Positions 16,137-22,211 of a DNA stretch of 33,181 bases are shown piece by piece. The DNA lies in the IMG/VR virus record IMGVR_UViG_3300030110_001991, positions 2,314 through 35,494 of that record; one strand, 5' to 3'. The notes under the pieces are model-generated. The model was not told the DNA's origin. It saw only the letters and a program-made list of their open reading frames with translations, and made no database searches. The DNA comes from a virus. Both the position numbers and the translations under genes were made by a program. Every line of letters starts with the position of its first letter. The stretch's first letter is position 1.

Positions 16137-16216
16137 CTACCTCAAAGTAAAAAGGTCACCTTGAGTCTTCGAGGTAGTCACGGCGTCTTGGTCAACCGTT
16201 AACCGTACTCAAGGTG
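16137..16216 (-). other. Interleaved inverted repeats in 3' untranslated region
   Basis: CTACCTC (16137-16143) pairs with GAGGTAG (16171-16177), and CACCTTGAGT (16157-16166) pairs with ACTCAAGGTG (16207-16216). The two stems are interleaved, as in a pseudoknot, and the second overlaps the stop codon of the last gene. Both pairings are perfect. An RNA role is inferred. Confidence 0.5.
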
Positions 16217-16730
16217 TGTTCTCGGACAGTGTTGCTTCCAACACAGACTGTGCCTCGTTAGCCTCTGCTAGTAAAACTCCATCGTTCACAACTAGGAACT
16301 CGTTGCGGTGTTTTGCTGGAGTGTTTTTAAACTCCTCAAAGAACTCGGACCACACTTCGCTATCGTAGGTGCGGAACCTCGGATCTTTGTTCATCCGGTA
16401 GTTAGTGTAGTTGAGTAAGTGATTCAACCACAATTGTCTAGCGTTTTTCCAAACGATCGTCTGCACTGGGTCGAACCCGATGTTGTCCACCCAGTCCTCG
16501 GTGAGTGCTGCAACGTAGGGGTTCACATAGCTGTATGTAATCGCCATATCGAATACGTTCGGTACTGCCTCTCGCATATCCATCAACACGCCAGTGTCTG
16601 AAGTGCACACCATCTGGTGCGCTTCGTTCATACCGCGTGCGTAGCGGTCTGAGATGTCATCGGGCCACTTATAGTAATCCCTGAGGAATGGCAAAATGAT
16701 TTTCGAGTGATAGTCTGATCTATCCATCAT
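16209..16730 (-). CDS. Unknown 173-aa protein
   Basis: A soluble protein rich in aromatic and acidic residues, with segments such as ILPFLRDYYKWPDDISDRYA and WKNARQLWLNHLLNYTNYRM. It looks like an all-helical globular fold but I recognise no family. AAGGAG lies 5 bases before the first of two consecutive ATG codons. It is the last gene of the long left-going block and overlaps the small ribbon-helix-helix gene, so the two are probably co-translated and might act together. Confidence 0.68.
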   Translation of the reverse strand: MMDRSDYHSKIILPFLRDYYKWPDDISDRYARGMNEAHQMVCTSDTGVLMDMREAVPNVFDMAITYSYVNPYVAALTEDWVDNIGFDPVQTIVWKNARQLWLNHLLNYTNYRMNKDPRFRTYDSEVWSEFFEEFKNTPAKHRNEFLVVNDGVLLAEANEAQSVLEATLSENTP

Positions 16731-16875
16731 CGTTCTCCTTTCTATTGGTTTGTGCTTCGTACTCGTCTACCCATTTATGAATCTGCTGGGCGGGGCTGCG
16801 ATAGCCTTCCCTGCTGATTCGGTTCAACCGGCGGTAGACCTTCTCCGGTAGTTCAATCGTAGGTCTGTTACGCAA
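16720..16875 (-). CDS. Ribbon-helix-helix (Arc/CopG-type) DNA-binding miniprotein
   Basis: This 51-aa gene starts with TTG, seven bases after a GGAG site, and its TAG overlaps the next gene by 11 bases. The sequence RPTIELPEKVYRRLNRISRE has the beta strand and first helix of a ribbon-helix-helix protein. GYRSPAQQIHKWVDEYE gives the glycine turn and second helix. Such dimers bind operators through the strand and often repress their own transcripts. The UNCG hairpin repeat lies immediately upstream in the message. The fold call rests on pattern only; its DNA target is unknown. Confidence 0.68.
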   Translation of the reverse strand: MRNRPTIELPEKVYRRLNRISREGYRSPAQQIHKWVDEYEAQTNRKENDDG

Positions 16876-16897
16876 ATCAATTCTCCTTTCTGTTAGT

Positions 16898-16946
16898 TAA
16901 GTGTTTCTTGGAGTGGCCTCGAAAGGCCACTCGCAGAACAACTCAA
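16898..16946 (-). repeat. Intercistronic UNCG hairpin, copy 1
   Basis: On the transcribed (minus) strand a 9-bp stem GAGTGGCCT/AGGCCACTC holds a TTCG tetraloop and is followed by AAGAAACACTTA. About 49 bases align without gaps with the copy at 18288-18336. There is no U tract, so it is not a standard terminator. Confidence 0.75.
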
Positions 16947-16955
16947 ATCTATTTA

Positions 16956-17037
16956 GCACACTCCGCAGTGGCGACCCGCAGAGTGCCGATCCCTCGTGAT
17001 ATTATGTCCCCTTCTGCTCCACTGACTTAAGGATCGG
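16956..17037 (-). other. Structured non-coding stretch
   Basis: The spacer 16876-17124 has no supported gene apart from the start of its neighbours. It contains CCGATCC/GGATCGG arms (16986-16992 and 17031-17037) and CACTC/GAGTG arms (16959-16963 and 16981-16985) next to the UNCG hairpin. This could be a structured 5' leader of the ribbon-helix-helix message. Confidence 0.35.
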
Positions 17038-17124
17038 ATGGAGGGTTTTCTCGGGACTAACTCTAGCCCATGGCACTATCTCCCGTCTGGTTAATACTGC
17101 GGTATAGCCGATCGCGACTCAGCC

Positions 17125-17460
17125 TCACCCGCAGCCTTCTATTTTTCGCATCAATAGGTATATCCATCCACCGTACCAAGCGGCATCGCTTGGGTTCAGC
17201 GTTGTGCGCAACAGTGTGTATTCGTCTTTTAAGCCAAGATCTGATAGTAGCTTCCAAGCAGCCCAATCGTGATTTTTTTCTCTGGTCATATTTTCATCTG
17301 TCAAAACGATAATGTAGTCCTTGACCTTGGCCTTGCTGTGCATGGCGCATACCCTATCTGGGTGGTTGTCGCCTTTTGGCTGGAACCATGTGAAAATGTG
17401 GTTACGATCATGTCGCTCTACGTTATGCTCTATGGTAGATTCTTTAAATTCTGTTTTCAT
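17125..17460 (-). CDS. Unknown 111-aa protein
   Basis: A small soluble protein starting MKTEFKESTIEHNVERHDRN, with strand-like HIFTWFQPKG and VKDYIIVLTDENM, and a C-terminal segment AWYGGWIYLLMRK. The longer open frame to 17583 runs through the preceding gene, so I start at the ATG four bases after that gene's stop, where AGAGGA lies 8 bases upstream. No family is recognised. Confidence 0.6.
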   Translation of the reverse strand: MKTEFKESTIEHNVERHDRNHIFTWFQPKGDNHPDRVCAMHSKAKVKDYIIVLTDENMTREKNHDWAAWKLLSDLGLKDEYTLLRTTLNPSDAAWYGGWIYLLMRKIEGCG

Positions 17461-17464
17461 AATA

Positions 17465-17842
17465 TTAGTCCTCTGGAATCCAGCGGCACAATTCGTAACT
17501 AATGGTCTGTCCTTGCCAGATGTCGAATTTGTAATATCTGTCAGGATAATACAAATCAAGGTCTGTAAGCCCTCGCGGGTCAACCCACCTAAAAATAATT
17601 ACCTCGTAACTGCCAAAATTGTGGTAGTCGACGTTGTGTATGTGTAAGTATTCATCCAGTGCAATGACAAAATCTTGAGGTGAAACCATCTCGCCGAGAT
17701 TGAGTCGCATCACTTCTTCCTCTTTAGGATATTCTAAACACCTTTCAAATTCTGGTTCATTCAAGTCCCAGAAGTCGTCGTTCAGGTAATGTTCGATGAG
17801 AGCTTCTCCGCTCGCAGTTATCGTTTCCATACTATTCTGCAT
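17465..17842 (-). CDS. Unknown 125-aa acidic protein
   Basis: An acidic protein with blocks NDDFWDLNEPEFERCLEYPK, SPQDFVIALDEYLHI and SYEVIIFRWVDPRGLTDLDL. I start at MQNSMETI because AAGGAGG lies 9 bases upstream and the start overlaps the upstream stop by 11 bases. The alternative ATG four codons later has a poorer site. It could be a small alpha/beta protein, but no family is recognised. Confidence 0.6.
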   Translation of the reverse strand: MQNSMETITASGEALIEHYLNDDFWDLNEPEFERCLEYPKEEEVMRLNLGEMVSPQDFVIALDEYLHIHNVDYHNFGSYEVIIFRWVDPRGLTDLDLYYPDRYYKFDIWQGQTISYELCRWIPED

Positions 17843-18023
17843 TCTCTCTTTCCTCCTTAATCTCTTCGAGCAGCTCTTCAAGATCGTGTATCCAATCTTG
17901 AATAATGTCTATTTGTATAACCGAGTGCATCGTAATAAATTCTCGATGTAACTCAACCTCACCGTTGCCTGTGCCTACGTTGTACTTTAGCACTCCCTCG
18001 TCGTTAATAATTCTAGCTGTCAT
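17832..18023 (-). CDS. Unknown 63-aa protein
   Basis: The N-terminal half is strand-like (ARIINDEGVLKYNVGTGNGE), and the C-terminal half is a charged helix that looks like a coiled coil (IIQDWIHDLEELLEEIKEER). The ATG of MTARIIN overlaps the upstream TGA (ATGA) and has AAGGA five bases before it, so the longer frame beginning at MERGRN is rejected. Function unknown. Confidence 0.6.
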   Translation of the reverse strand: MTARIINDEGVLKYNVGTGNGEVELHREFITMHSVIQIDIIQDWIHDLEELLEEIKEERENAE

Positions 18024-18253
18024 ATTATTCCTTCCTCGTTCCATAGTTTTGTTGCTTTCGGAAAGAAAGCCTCTTTCAACTTTTCGATAGCGTTTTGTCG
18101 TACCTCTCTGGCGACTTCGTACTGCTGAACAGTGTTCTCGTTTTTCGCTTTCACGTAACTGGTGTCGCCTAACAAAATGGCTATCTCCTGCGCGGTGAGT
18201 TCGACTGTGTAGGTCGCACCTTGTACAACCTTGCCCATCTTAAACTTACTCAT
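18020..18253 (-). CDS. Unknown 77-aa protein
   Basis: A small protein with a strand pair at the N-terminus (MGKVVQGATYTVELTAQEIA) followed by a long charged helix (EVAREVRQNAIEKLKEAFFP). It is the first gene after the second UNCG hairpin and carries the conserved leader AACCAATAGAAAGGAGAA. Function unknown. Confidence 0.6.
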   Translation of the reverse strand: MSKFKMGKVVQGATYTVELTAQEIAILLGDTSYVKAKNENTVQQYEVAREVRQNAIEKLKEAFFPKATKLWNEEGII

Positions 18254-18287
18254 TACTGCAATTCTCCTTTCTATTGGTTAATGAAAC

Positions 18288-18336
18288 TAAGTGTTTCTTA
18301 AAGCGGCCTCGTAAGGCCGCTCGTAGAACTACTCAG
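18288..18336 (-). repeat. Intercistronic UNCG hairpin, copy 2
   Basis: On the minus strand an 8-bp stem AGCGGCCT/AGGCCGCT encloses TACG. Compared with copy 1, a T-A pair has become C-G, and an outer G-C has become G-T. This is compensatory change that keeps the stem. TAAGTGTTTCTT (plus strand) is identical in both copies. Confidence 0.75.
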
Positions 18337-19175
18337 ACTAAATGATCTGCTCTGATATTACTCAATGCGTTTTCTAATGGCCAGAACTCGCTATCGGTCA
18401 GAGGGCCGCTCGCTATGTCCTGTCTCGACATCCACACGGGTCGATACTTTTCTCCAGGAGCTTTCGGATGGTAGAGTTCTCTACTCAAGCTTAAGCCGTC
18501 CTGTGTGTGGTGCGTTTCCCAGTGGTAGTAATTGTGGTAGACTTTCTTAATCTCCTCACCGTCACCGTATCCCGAGTATTCATATGATTCGGTAATCTCA
18601 TGAAGCTCCTCTGCGTACTTACCATCTTTCCAATGTAAGCTACCGTCTTCTAATGAAGTGAGGACTCGATACAAGTTTGGGTTAGTGTCTTTCAACGCTA
18701 TAAGTCCCTTGCCGGTCATTAATAAAAACCCGTAGCTGTCGGTCTCGGTATACTGTACGTCTACGAAGATCAAACCGTTTTCGTACTCGTTGATTTCCTC
18801 CTCTGTTTTGTTAGGTAGGTCATACAATCCAAAGGGCTTACTGAAATCGTTCGTACCGGTGTCGAACCAGTCGCCAGTGTCTTCTAAGTACCGTCTACCT
18901 CGTAGCTCGTACTCAACTGGGACATACTCATCTTCTTTGCGCTCTGTTATAAGCGCATCCGCGATGGGAGTGCCTCTGGCTTCGGTTGTCTCGAAAACTT
19001 TCGAGATTTCGTTCTCTTTATAAAAGCGTTTGTGGATCTGTAGAAACTCTTTGCTTCTAGGCCACTCCTCGCTCTCGCTTATCTTTCGCAGTAGTGCGAA
19101 AGTTGTGTCGATGTTATCGACTCGCTTTCCTACGTGTTCTCGTAGGGTCAGCATAAATGGCAATCTATTGCTCAT
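18333..19175 (-). CDS. Unknown 280-aa protein
   Basis: The largest orphan of the small-gene block. It is soluble, acidic and rich in Tyr, Glu and Asp, with segments such as EYELRGRRYLEDTGDWFD, DSYGFLLMTGKGLIALK and SEFWPLENALSNIR. No domain is recognised. The ATG has GGAG six bases upstream in the conserved leader, and it is the first gene after promoter cassette A. First place after a strong promoter suggests high early expression. Function unknown. Confidence 0.7.
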   Translation of the reverse strand: MSNRLPFMLTLREHVGKRVDNIDTTFALLRKISESEEWPRSKEFLQIHKRFYKENEISKVFETTEARGTPIADALITERKEDEYVPVEYELRGRRYLEDTGDWFDTGTNDFSKPFGLYDLPNKTEEEINEYENGLIFVDVQYTETDSYGFLLMTGKGLIALKDTNPNLYRVLTSLEDGSLHWKDGKYAEELHEITESYEYSGYGDGEEIKKVYHNYYHWETHHTQDGLSLSRELYHPKAPGEKYRPVWMSRQDIASGPLTDSEFWPLENALSNIRADHLV

Positions 19176-19206
19176 TCTTTCTCCTTTCTATCGGTCGTTA
19201 CAAAAT

Positions 19207-19265
19207 CCCGCGCGTACGCGGGGCTACCCCTATTTTAACGCGGCGATTACCGCGAAAAAAGTACC
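19207..19265 (-). promoter_or_regulatory. Promoter-leader cassette A
   Basis: Minus-strand GGTAC-TTTTTT, a 17-base spacer with the inverted repeat CGCGG/CCGCG around TAATCG, then TAAAAT as -10. The transcript would begin near GGGGTAGCCCC and then form CCCGCG-TACG-CGCGGG. Copies B and C share the same spacing. Confidence 0.7.
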
Positions 19266-19267
19266 AG

Positions 19268-19396
19268 TTATAACGAATTACCGTTCTCTTCTTTCGGCCT
19301 AAAAATCACAACAAATATCCCGTTCAACTCCTGAAGTGTTTCAGGAGTGTGAGTCGGGCATTGTTCTAACCAAGCCTTCAGCTCTGCGTTATCCAA
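19268..19396 (-). CDS. Unknown 42-aa protein
   Basis: A small gene ending just before promoter cassette A. I start at TTG, six bases after GGAGG, overlapping the preceding gene by 8 bases; the longer ATG frame would cover that gene. The product has an acidic helix (NAELKAWLEQC) and a hydrophobic strand (GIFVVIFRPK). Function unknown. Confidence 0.5.
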   Translation of the reverse strand: MDNAELKAWLEQCPTHTPETLQELNGIFVVIFRPKEENGNSL

Positions 19397-19670
19397 ACTT
19401 TGCCTCCAGTTCTTTAACCAATCCTCTCGGTAGAAAGTCGTTCGGGTTGTCGTACCCCTTATCAACCTCTTTAGTGTAGATCGACTCGTCTTTTAGTTTG
19501 ATGTCGAAGATCATATAATTATGGATTCCCCAGTAATCACGTTCGACTCCGTATCCGAGGCTCTCGATAAAGTCGCCGACGATGTCGGTTCCGTTCCAAC
19601 CGTCACCGTCTCCGAATCCAAACTTATCGAAAGCCTCCTCCCATTCCCACTCGATTACTTCTCTAGGCAC
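19389..19670 (-). CDS. Unknown 93-aa acidic protein
   Basis: An acidic, aromatic-rich protein (WEWEEAFDKFGFGDGDGWNG and YWGIHNYMIFDIKLKDE). The best start is GTG (reading MPREVIEW), eight bases after GGAGG. It overlaps the zinc-ribbon gene by 8 bases, the same arrangement as the next junction. Function unknown. Confidence 0.55.
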   Translation of the reverse strand: MPREVIEWEWEEAFDKFGFGDGDGWNGTDIVGDFIESLGYGVERDYWGIHNYMIFDIKLKDESIYTKEVDKGYDNPNDFLPRGLVKELEAKFG

Positions 19671-19848
19671 GGAGTGCACCTCCGATTCGAGCAGGTATCA
19701 CAACCGAGTGGTTGCATCTCGTGCAGCACCGTCCCTCGACCACTGGCAAAGCGTTGTGGCCCTCATCCCAGAACACTACTCCCTCGGGCGTCTTCTGTAC
19801 ATCGATCGGTTCCTTGCAGATCGCACATTTTTTCACTACATTTTTCAT
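19663..19848 (-). CDS. Zinc-ribbon miniprotein
   Basis: A 61-aa protein with two cysteine pairs, CAIC at about residues 8-11 and CCTRC at about 41-45, spaced as in small zinc ribbons. The ATG of MKNVVKK has GGAG six bases upstream. Short zinc ribbons can bind nucleic acid or be accessory subunits. It overlaps the end of the preceding gene by about 86 bases in another frame. Confidence 0.6.
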   Translation of the reverse strand: MKNVVKKCAICKEPIDVQKTPEGVVFWDEGHNALPVVEGRCCTRCNHSVVIPARIGGALRA

Positions 19849-20047
19849 AAACTTCTCCAAAGTCTTTCCGGTCAGTTGTCATTTCGTATCCAAAATCGTA
19901 ATCAGCCAGCTGCTGTTCAGTCATATCCTTTTCCTCGATACGTTCTGATGAGTAGGTGGCTCCCTTGTAATAGTGAGGTCGTTTTGGCCGATGGTAATAC
20001 GCATCGGCCGAACCTCGATCATACGGTGACCCGTGTCGTTCTTCCAC
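19763..20047 (-). CDS. Unknown small protein, start uncertain
   Basis: A frame of up to 94 aa from a GTG start with a weak TAGG site. A better placed ATG at 19924 (MTEQQLADYDFGYEM), with GAGG eight bases upstream, gives 53 aa. The upstream part is Tyr/Arg-rich (YYHRPKRPHYYKG). The end overlaps the zinc-ribbon gene in another frame by 86 bases, which is long for this phage. I am unsure of the start and moderately sure that a gene exists. Confidence 0.42.
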   Translation of the reverse strand: MEERHGSPYDRGSADAYYHRPKRPHYYKGATYSSERIEEKDMTEQQLADYDFGYEMTTDRKDFGEVYEKCSEKMCDLQGTDRCTEDARGSSVLG

Positions 20048-20054
20048 TCTATAC

Positions 20055-20276
20055 CTACTGCTGTTGGTTAGAGTGTAGAGCCTCACGTCGAACCCACTCA
20101 GGGTGTAGCTCGTCGTCGTACTCTTTAACGTAGTGGAACGGCTGTCCACCACCGTGGCTAATTACTGGTAGAAGCTGTAATGCATCCTCTACCAGAGTAA
20201 TTGCTTTTTCGACATTGTAGTCGCCATTGACTTCTACGTTGTCTATTACAATTCGTAACGCTTCTTTTATATCCAT
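20055..20276 (-). CDS. Unknown 73-aa protein
   Basis: A small acidic protein with a helical N-terminus (IKEALRIVIDNVEVNGDYNV, EKAITLVEDALQLL) and a polar C-terminus. A strong AAGGAGG site precedes the ATG by five bases. Function unknown. Confidence 0.62.
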   Translation of the reverse strand: MDIKEALRIVIDNVEVNGDYNVEKAITLVEDALQLLPVISHGGGQPFHYVKEYDDELHPEWVRREALHSNQQQ

Positions 20277-20286
20277 CGTAACCTCC

Positions 20287-20709
20287 TTATTGGTTTTTCT
20301 TTCTGACGTCGCCGCCAGTGCTAGTTTTCAAACGCTCGCGTCCCTCGTCTGATATGTTCAGCGAACCGTATGTATCGGTATCTGCGTGGCATAATAGACA
20401 AAGTGGCTCGAGATTTTCTAATTCGTTATTGGTATTGTCACCATCTTTGTGATGTACTTCTAAGTGTTGTGGTTTATAGTCCCAGCCACATGCACCACAT
20501 TTCAGACCGTGTATTCTTAGCACTAATTTCCGCAGCCCTCGCGACCTGTAATCAGTACCTTTCTTAGTACGTTTTCTTACGGTGTGTTCGCCGGTGCATT
20601 GTCTCGAACAAAAGATTCCTCTCTTTTGTGAGTATCGGTATTGGAACGTAGTGCCGCAGTTCTTGCAGTCCGACGTTCCCCAGTATTCTGGATTTTTCGC
20701 TGTTTGCAT
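20287..20709 (-). CDS. HNH endonuclease
   Basis: This 140-aa protein has an N-terminal zinc-binding part (CKNCGTTF and, later, FCSRQC) and a basic linker (RKRTKKGTDYRSRG). An HNH nuclease domain follows from about residue 68: CGACGWD, then HLEVHHKDGDNTNNELENLE with the HH and N residues, then PLCLLCHADTD. Cysteine pairs and the beta-beta-alpha metal site are all present. HNH nucleases in phages can be free-standing homing enzymes or help packaging and recombination. It sits in the small-gene block away from the terminase genes, so a homing enzyme is the likelier reading. Confidence 0.88.
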   Translation of the reverse strand: MQTAKNPEYWGTSDCKNCGTTFQYRYSQKRGIFCSRQCTGEHTVRKRTKKGTDYRSRGLRKLVLRIHGLKCGACGWDYKPQHLEVHHKDGDNTNNELENLEPLCLLCHADTDTYGSLNISDEGRERLKTSTGGDVRKKNQ

Positions 20710-20710
20710 A

Positions 20711-20959
20711 CTATCTTCCTATGTGTTTAATATCTGACTCGGGAATAACTTGGTAAGCACCTTTGTTATACGCGGGTGCTACAGTGACTCCTGGAATCTT
20801 CTGTGCTGTACGCTTCTGCGTACAATCTGTAGTCGGCAATCGAGACGGGTACTCCGCTCGGTCGACGGTGTGGGGTAACGGCTCGGGCCGTCTAAGGGGC
20901 CGGTCAGGTACAGGTCTAGCAACCTTACGGGTGCTATGCATCTTGTAGCGTCTGGGCAT
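20711..20959 (-). CDS. Unknown 82-aa basic protein
   Basis: A very basic protein with Arg/Pro-rich first half (TRKVARPVPDRPLRRPEPLP) and a more ordered C-terminus (IPGVTVAPAYNKGAYQVIPE). AAGGAG lies six bases before the ATG, in the conserved leader of promoter cassette B, so it is the first gene of that transcript and precedes the HNH gene by one base. Function unknown; nucleic-acid binding is possible from charge. Confidence 0.6.
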   Translation of the reverse strand: MPRRYKMHSTRKVARPVPDRPLRRPEPLPHTVDRAEYPSRLPTTDCTQKRTAQKIPGVTVAPAYNKGAYQVIPESDIKHIGR

Positions 20960-20990
20960 ATCTTTCTCCTTTCTAATCGGTCTAATCGCT

Positions 20991-21048
20991 CCCGCAAGTA
21001 GCGGGGCTACCCCTATTATAACCCCGCGATTAAGGGGATAAAACTACG
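20991..21048 (-). promoter_or_regulatory. Promoter-leader cassette B
   Basis: Minus-strand CGTAG-TTTTAT, a 17-base spacer with CCCC/GGGG arms around TTAATCGC, then a perfect -10 TATAAT. The leader starts near GGGGTAGCCCC followed by CCCGC-TACTT-GCGGG and the AAGGAG site of the next gene. Confidence 0.75.
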
Positions 21049-21062
21049 AATTAAAACGAACT

Positions 21063-21179
21063 TTAAGGAGCGGGGCATTTTCGGCAGACTCGTAGATAAA
21101 CCGGCCATTCTCCTTCCTTCTCGGTTGTGTGAAACCTTCGCATTTCAGTCCATCGGTTACAAACAATACATTTTCTCAT
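21063..21179 (-). CDS. 38-aa zinc-ribbon miniprotein
   Basis: A tiny gene coding MRKCIVCNRWTEMRRFH and ending with VCRKCPAP, so two CxxC pairs (residues 4-7 and 32-35) as in a minimal zinc ribbon. It starts four bases after the preceding miniprotein stop, with GAGGTG directly upstream. It ends just before cassette B. Confidence 0.55.
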   Translation of the reverse strand: MRKCIVCNRWTEMRRFHTTEKEGEWPVYLRVCRKCPAP

Positions 21180-21183
21180 CACC

Positions 21184-21315
21184 TCAACCGTCTGTAAAAA
21201 AGTCATCCGGTCTGTATCTTTTATTGCAATCAGGACAGTAGAGCATCTCCTGTGTGCAAGTTTCTTGGTAGATTAACTCAGTGTCGCAGTCTGAGCACTG
21301 TTCAACGCTTTCCAT
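21184..21315 (-). CDS. 43-aa zinc-ribbon miniprotein
   Basis: A tiny gene coding a CSDC (residues 7-10) and CPDC (27-30) zinc ribbon with an acidic middle. GAGG lies just before the ATG, and the start overlaps the previous gene's end by 14 bases. Two tandem miniproteins of this kind suggest a real gene pair. Confidence 0.58.
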   Translation of the reverse strand: MESVEQCSDCDTELIYQETCTQEMLYCPDCNKRYRPDDFFTDG

Positions 21316-21487
21316 TTTCCTCTTCTTGTTTCTCTATCCAGTTCTCAACTAACTTGCAACCGTCTAGCCAGTGTCTTGTCATAAACACTTCTTTTGCTTT
21401 CTGGCTCTCCGGTGTAAAAATCTTTATCGTCCATAGACCGTTCCGTCTAATCGCTAAAACGTCCACAGGTTGATCTTCCTTGAGCAT
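21302..21487 (-). CDS. Unknown 61-aa protein
   Basis: A small protein with an N-terminal strand region (VDVLAIRRNGLWTIKIFTPE) and a C-terminal helix (HWLDGCKLVENWIEKQEEEN). GAGGAG lies 8-10 bases before the ATG, which follows the upstream stop by one base. Function unknown. Confidence 0.58.
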   Translation of the reverse strand: MLKEDQPVDVLAIRRNGLWTIKIFTPESQKAKEVFMTRHWLDGCKLVENWIEKQEEENGKR

Positions 21488-21488
21488 C

Positions 21489-21800
21489 TCACTTCTCCTC
21501 TGGCTTGTGGTAGAACCTGCCGTAGCCTACGCTTTCCACATCAGTCTGTAAAAACTGTGCTATCTTGTTGATAGACGACTCGAGCTCATCCTCGTTCCCC
21601 GTTTCGTTGAGGTGTGTCCAGAGTTCATTCAACCCCTCTACCGCTGTATCGCGTCTAGGTGATTGAAGATCCCAAATATTGAGCGTTATCATCAGATTGC
21701 CTGTGACATTGTCTCGTAGTACATCGTAGCTCCACGCGTCGTCTTGCTCTCTTCGTAGAAAGTCATCGAGTCGAGCCATAAAATCGCCTGCTGTGTTCAT
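21489..21800 (-). CDS. Unknown 103-aa protein
   Basis: An acidic, mostly helical protein (FMARLDDFLRREQDDAWSYD, LNELWTHLNETGNEDELESS, INKIAQFLQTDVESVGYG). AAGGAG lies five bases before the ATG. No family recognised. Confidence 0.62.
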   Translation of the reverse strand: MNTAGDFMARLDDFLRREQDDAWSYDVLRDNVTGNLMITLNIWDLQSPRRDTAVEGLNELWTHLNETGNEDELESSINKIAQFLQTDVESVGYGRFYHKPEEK

Positions 21801-21802
21801 AA

Positions 21803-21985
21803 TTACTCCTTCGGTGTTAAAATTAATCGTTCTTTGTCAAATCCTGGTCGTCTGCTAGACAACCCGAATAGTTTCTTTTTCTCACTCAGCGCACGTTCTG
21901 TGCTGGTTCCTGCTGGAATCTTTTCGATCGAGCCTCCTTTCTTGAGGAACTCCTCGACCTGTTTATTTATTTCTTCACTATCCAT
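21803..21985 (-). CDS. Unknown 60-aa protein
   Basis: A small charged protein starting MDSEEINKQVEEFLKKGG, followed by IEKIPAGTSTERALSEKKKL. GAGG lies six bases before this ATG, so the longer frame starting 17 residues earlier is not used. Its pattern (GGSIEKIPAGTS) recalls short phage regulatory proteins, but nothing is certain. Confidence 0.52.
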   Translation of the reverse strand: MDSEEINKQVEEFLKKGGSIEKIPAGTSTERALSEKKKLFGLSSRRPGFDKERLILTPKE

Positions 21986-22091
21986 ACTTCCCTCTCTGGT
22001 TGTTAAAGGTGTAGTAGTCGGAGCGATTGTCGTCAAATTCAGGAGTGGGTAACAAATGAGAAAACCACTCCCCGATGCAAACGCGCTTCAT
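21978..22091 (-). CDS. 37-aa miniprotein, unknown
   Basis: A short frame coding MKRVCIGEWFSHLLPTPEFD and an aromatic, polar end, overlapping the next gene's start by 8 bases. An AAGGGG string lies just before the ATG, closer than ideal. The 8-base overlap echoes other junctions here. Low to moderate support. Confidence 0.4.
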   Translation of the reverse strand: MKRVCIGEWFSHLLPTPEFDDNRSDYYTFNNQRGKYG

Positions 22092-22211
22092 CGCCCCTTT
22101 TTTATCCCGACCAACATACTTCGATGGTAGGGTGGTTGAACGGCTGTGTTAGGCCGCAGGAATCCCTCACCGACGCTACTACCCGCCGGATCTTATGACG
22201 CATCGGACAAA

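Noticed and set aside
16911-16932. UNCG hairpins as terminators
   Set aside because: No T run follows on either strand, and the transcript must continue into the next genes.
17063-17266. Minus-strand 67-aa Arg-rich frame
   Set aside because: It covers the end of the 111-aa gene in another frame. Only a 21-aa GTG frame after that gene has a hint of a ribosome site, which is too little.
22102-22203. Possible 33-aa minus-strand frame
   Set aside because: No ribosome binding site at a usable distance and no overlap with a neighbour; could be part of an untranslated spacer with hairpins instead.
22060-22205. Possible tRNA or tRNA-like fold
   Set aside because: Some hairpins are present, but no 7-bp acceptor pairing, no T-loop GGTTCRA and no proper anticodon arm were found.
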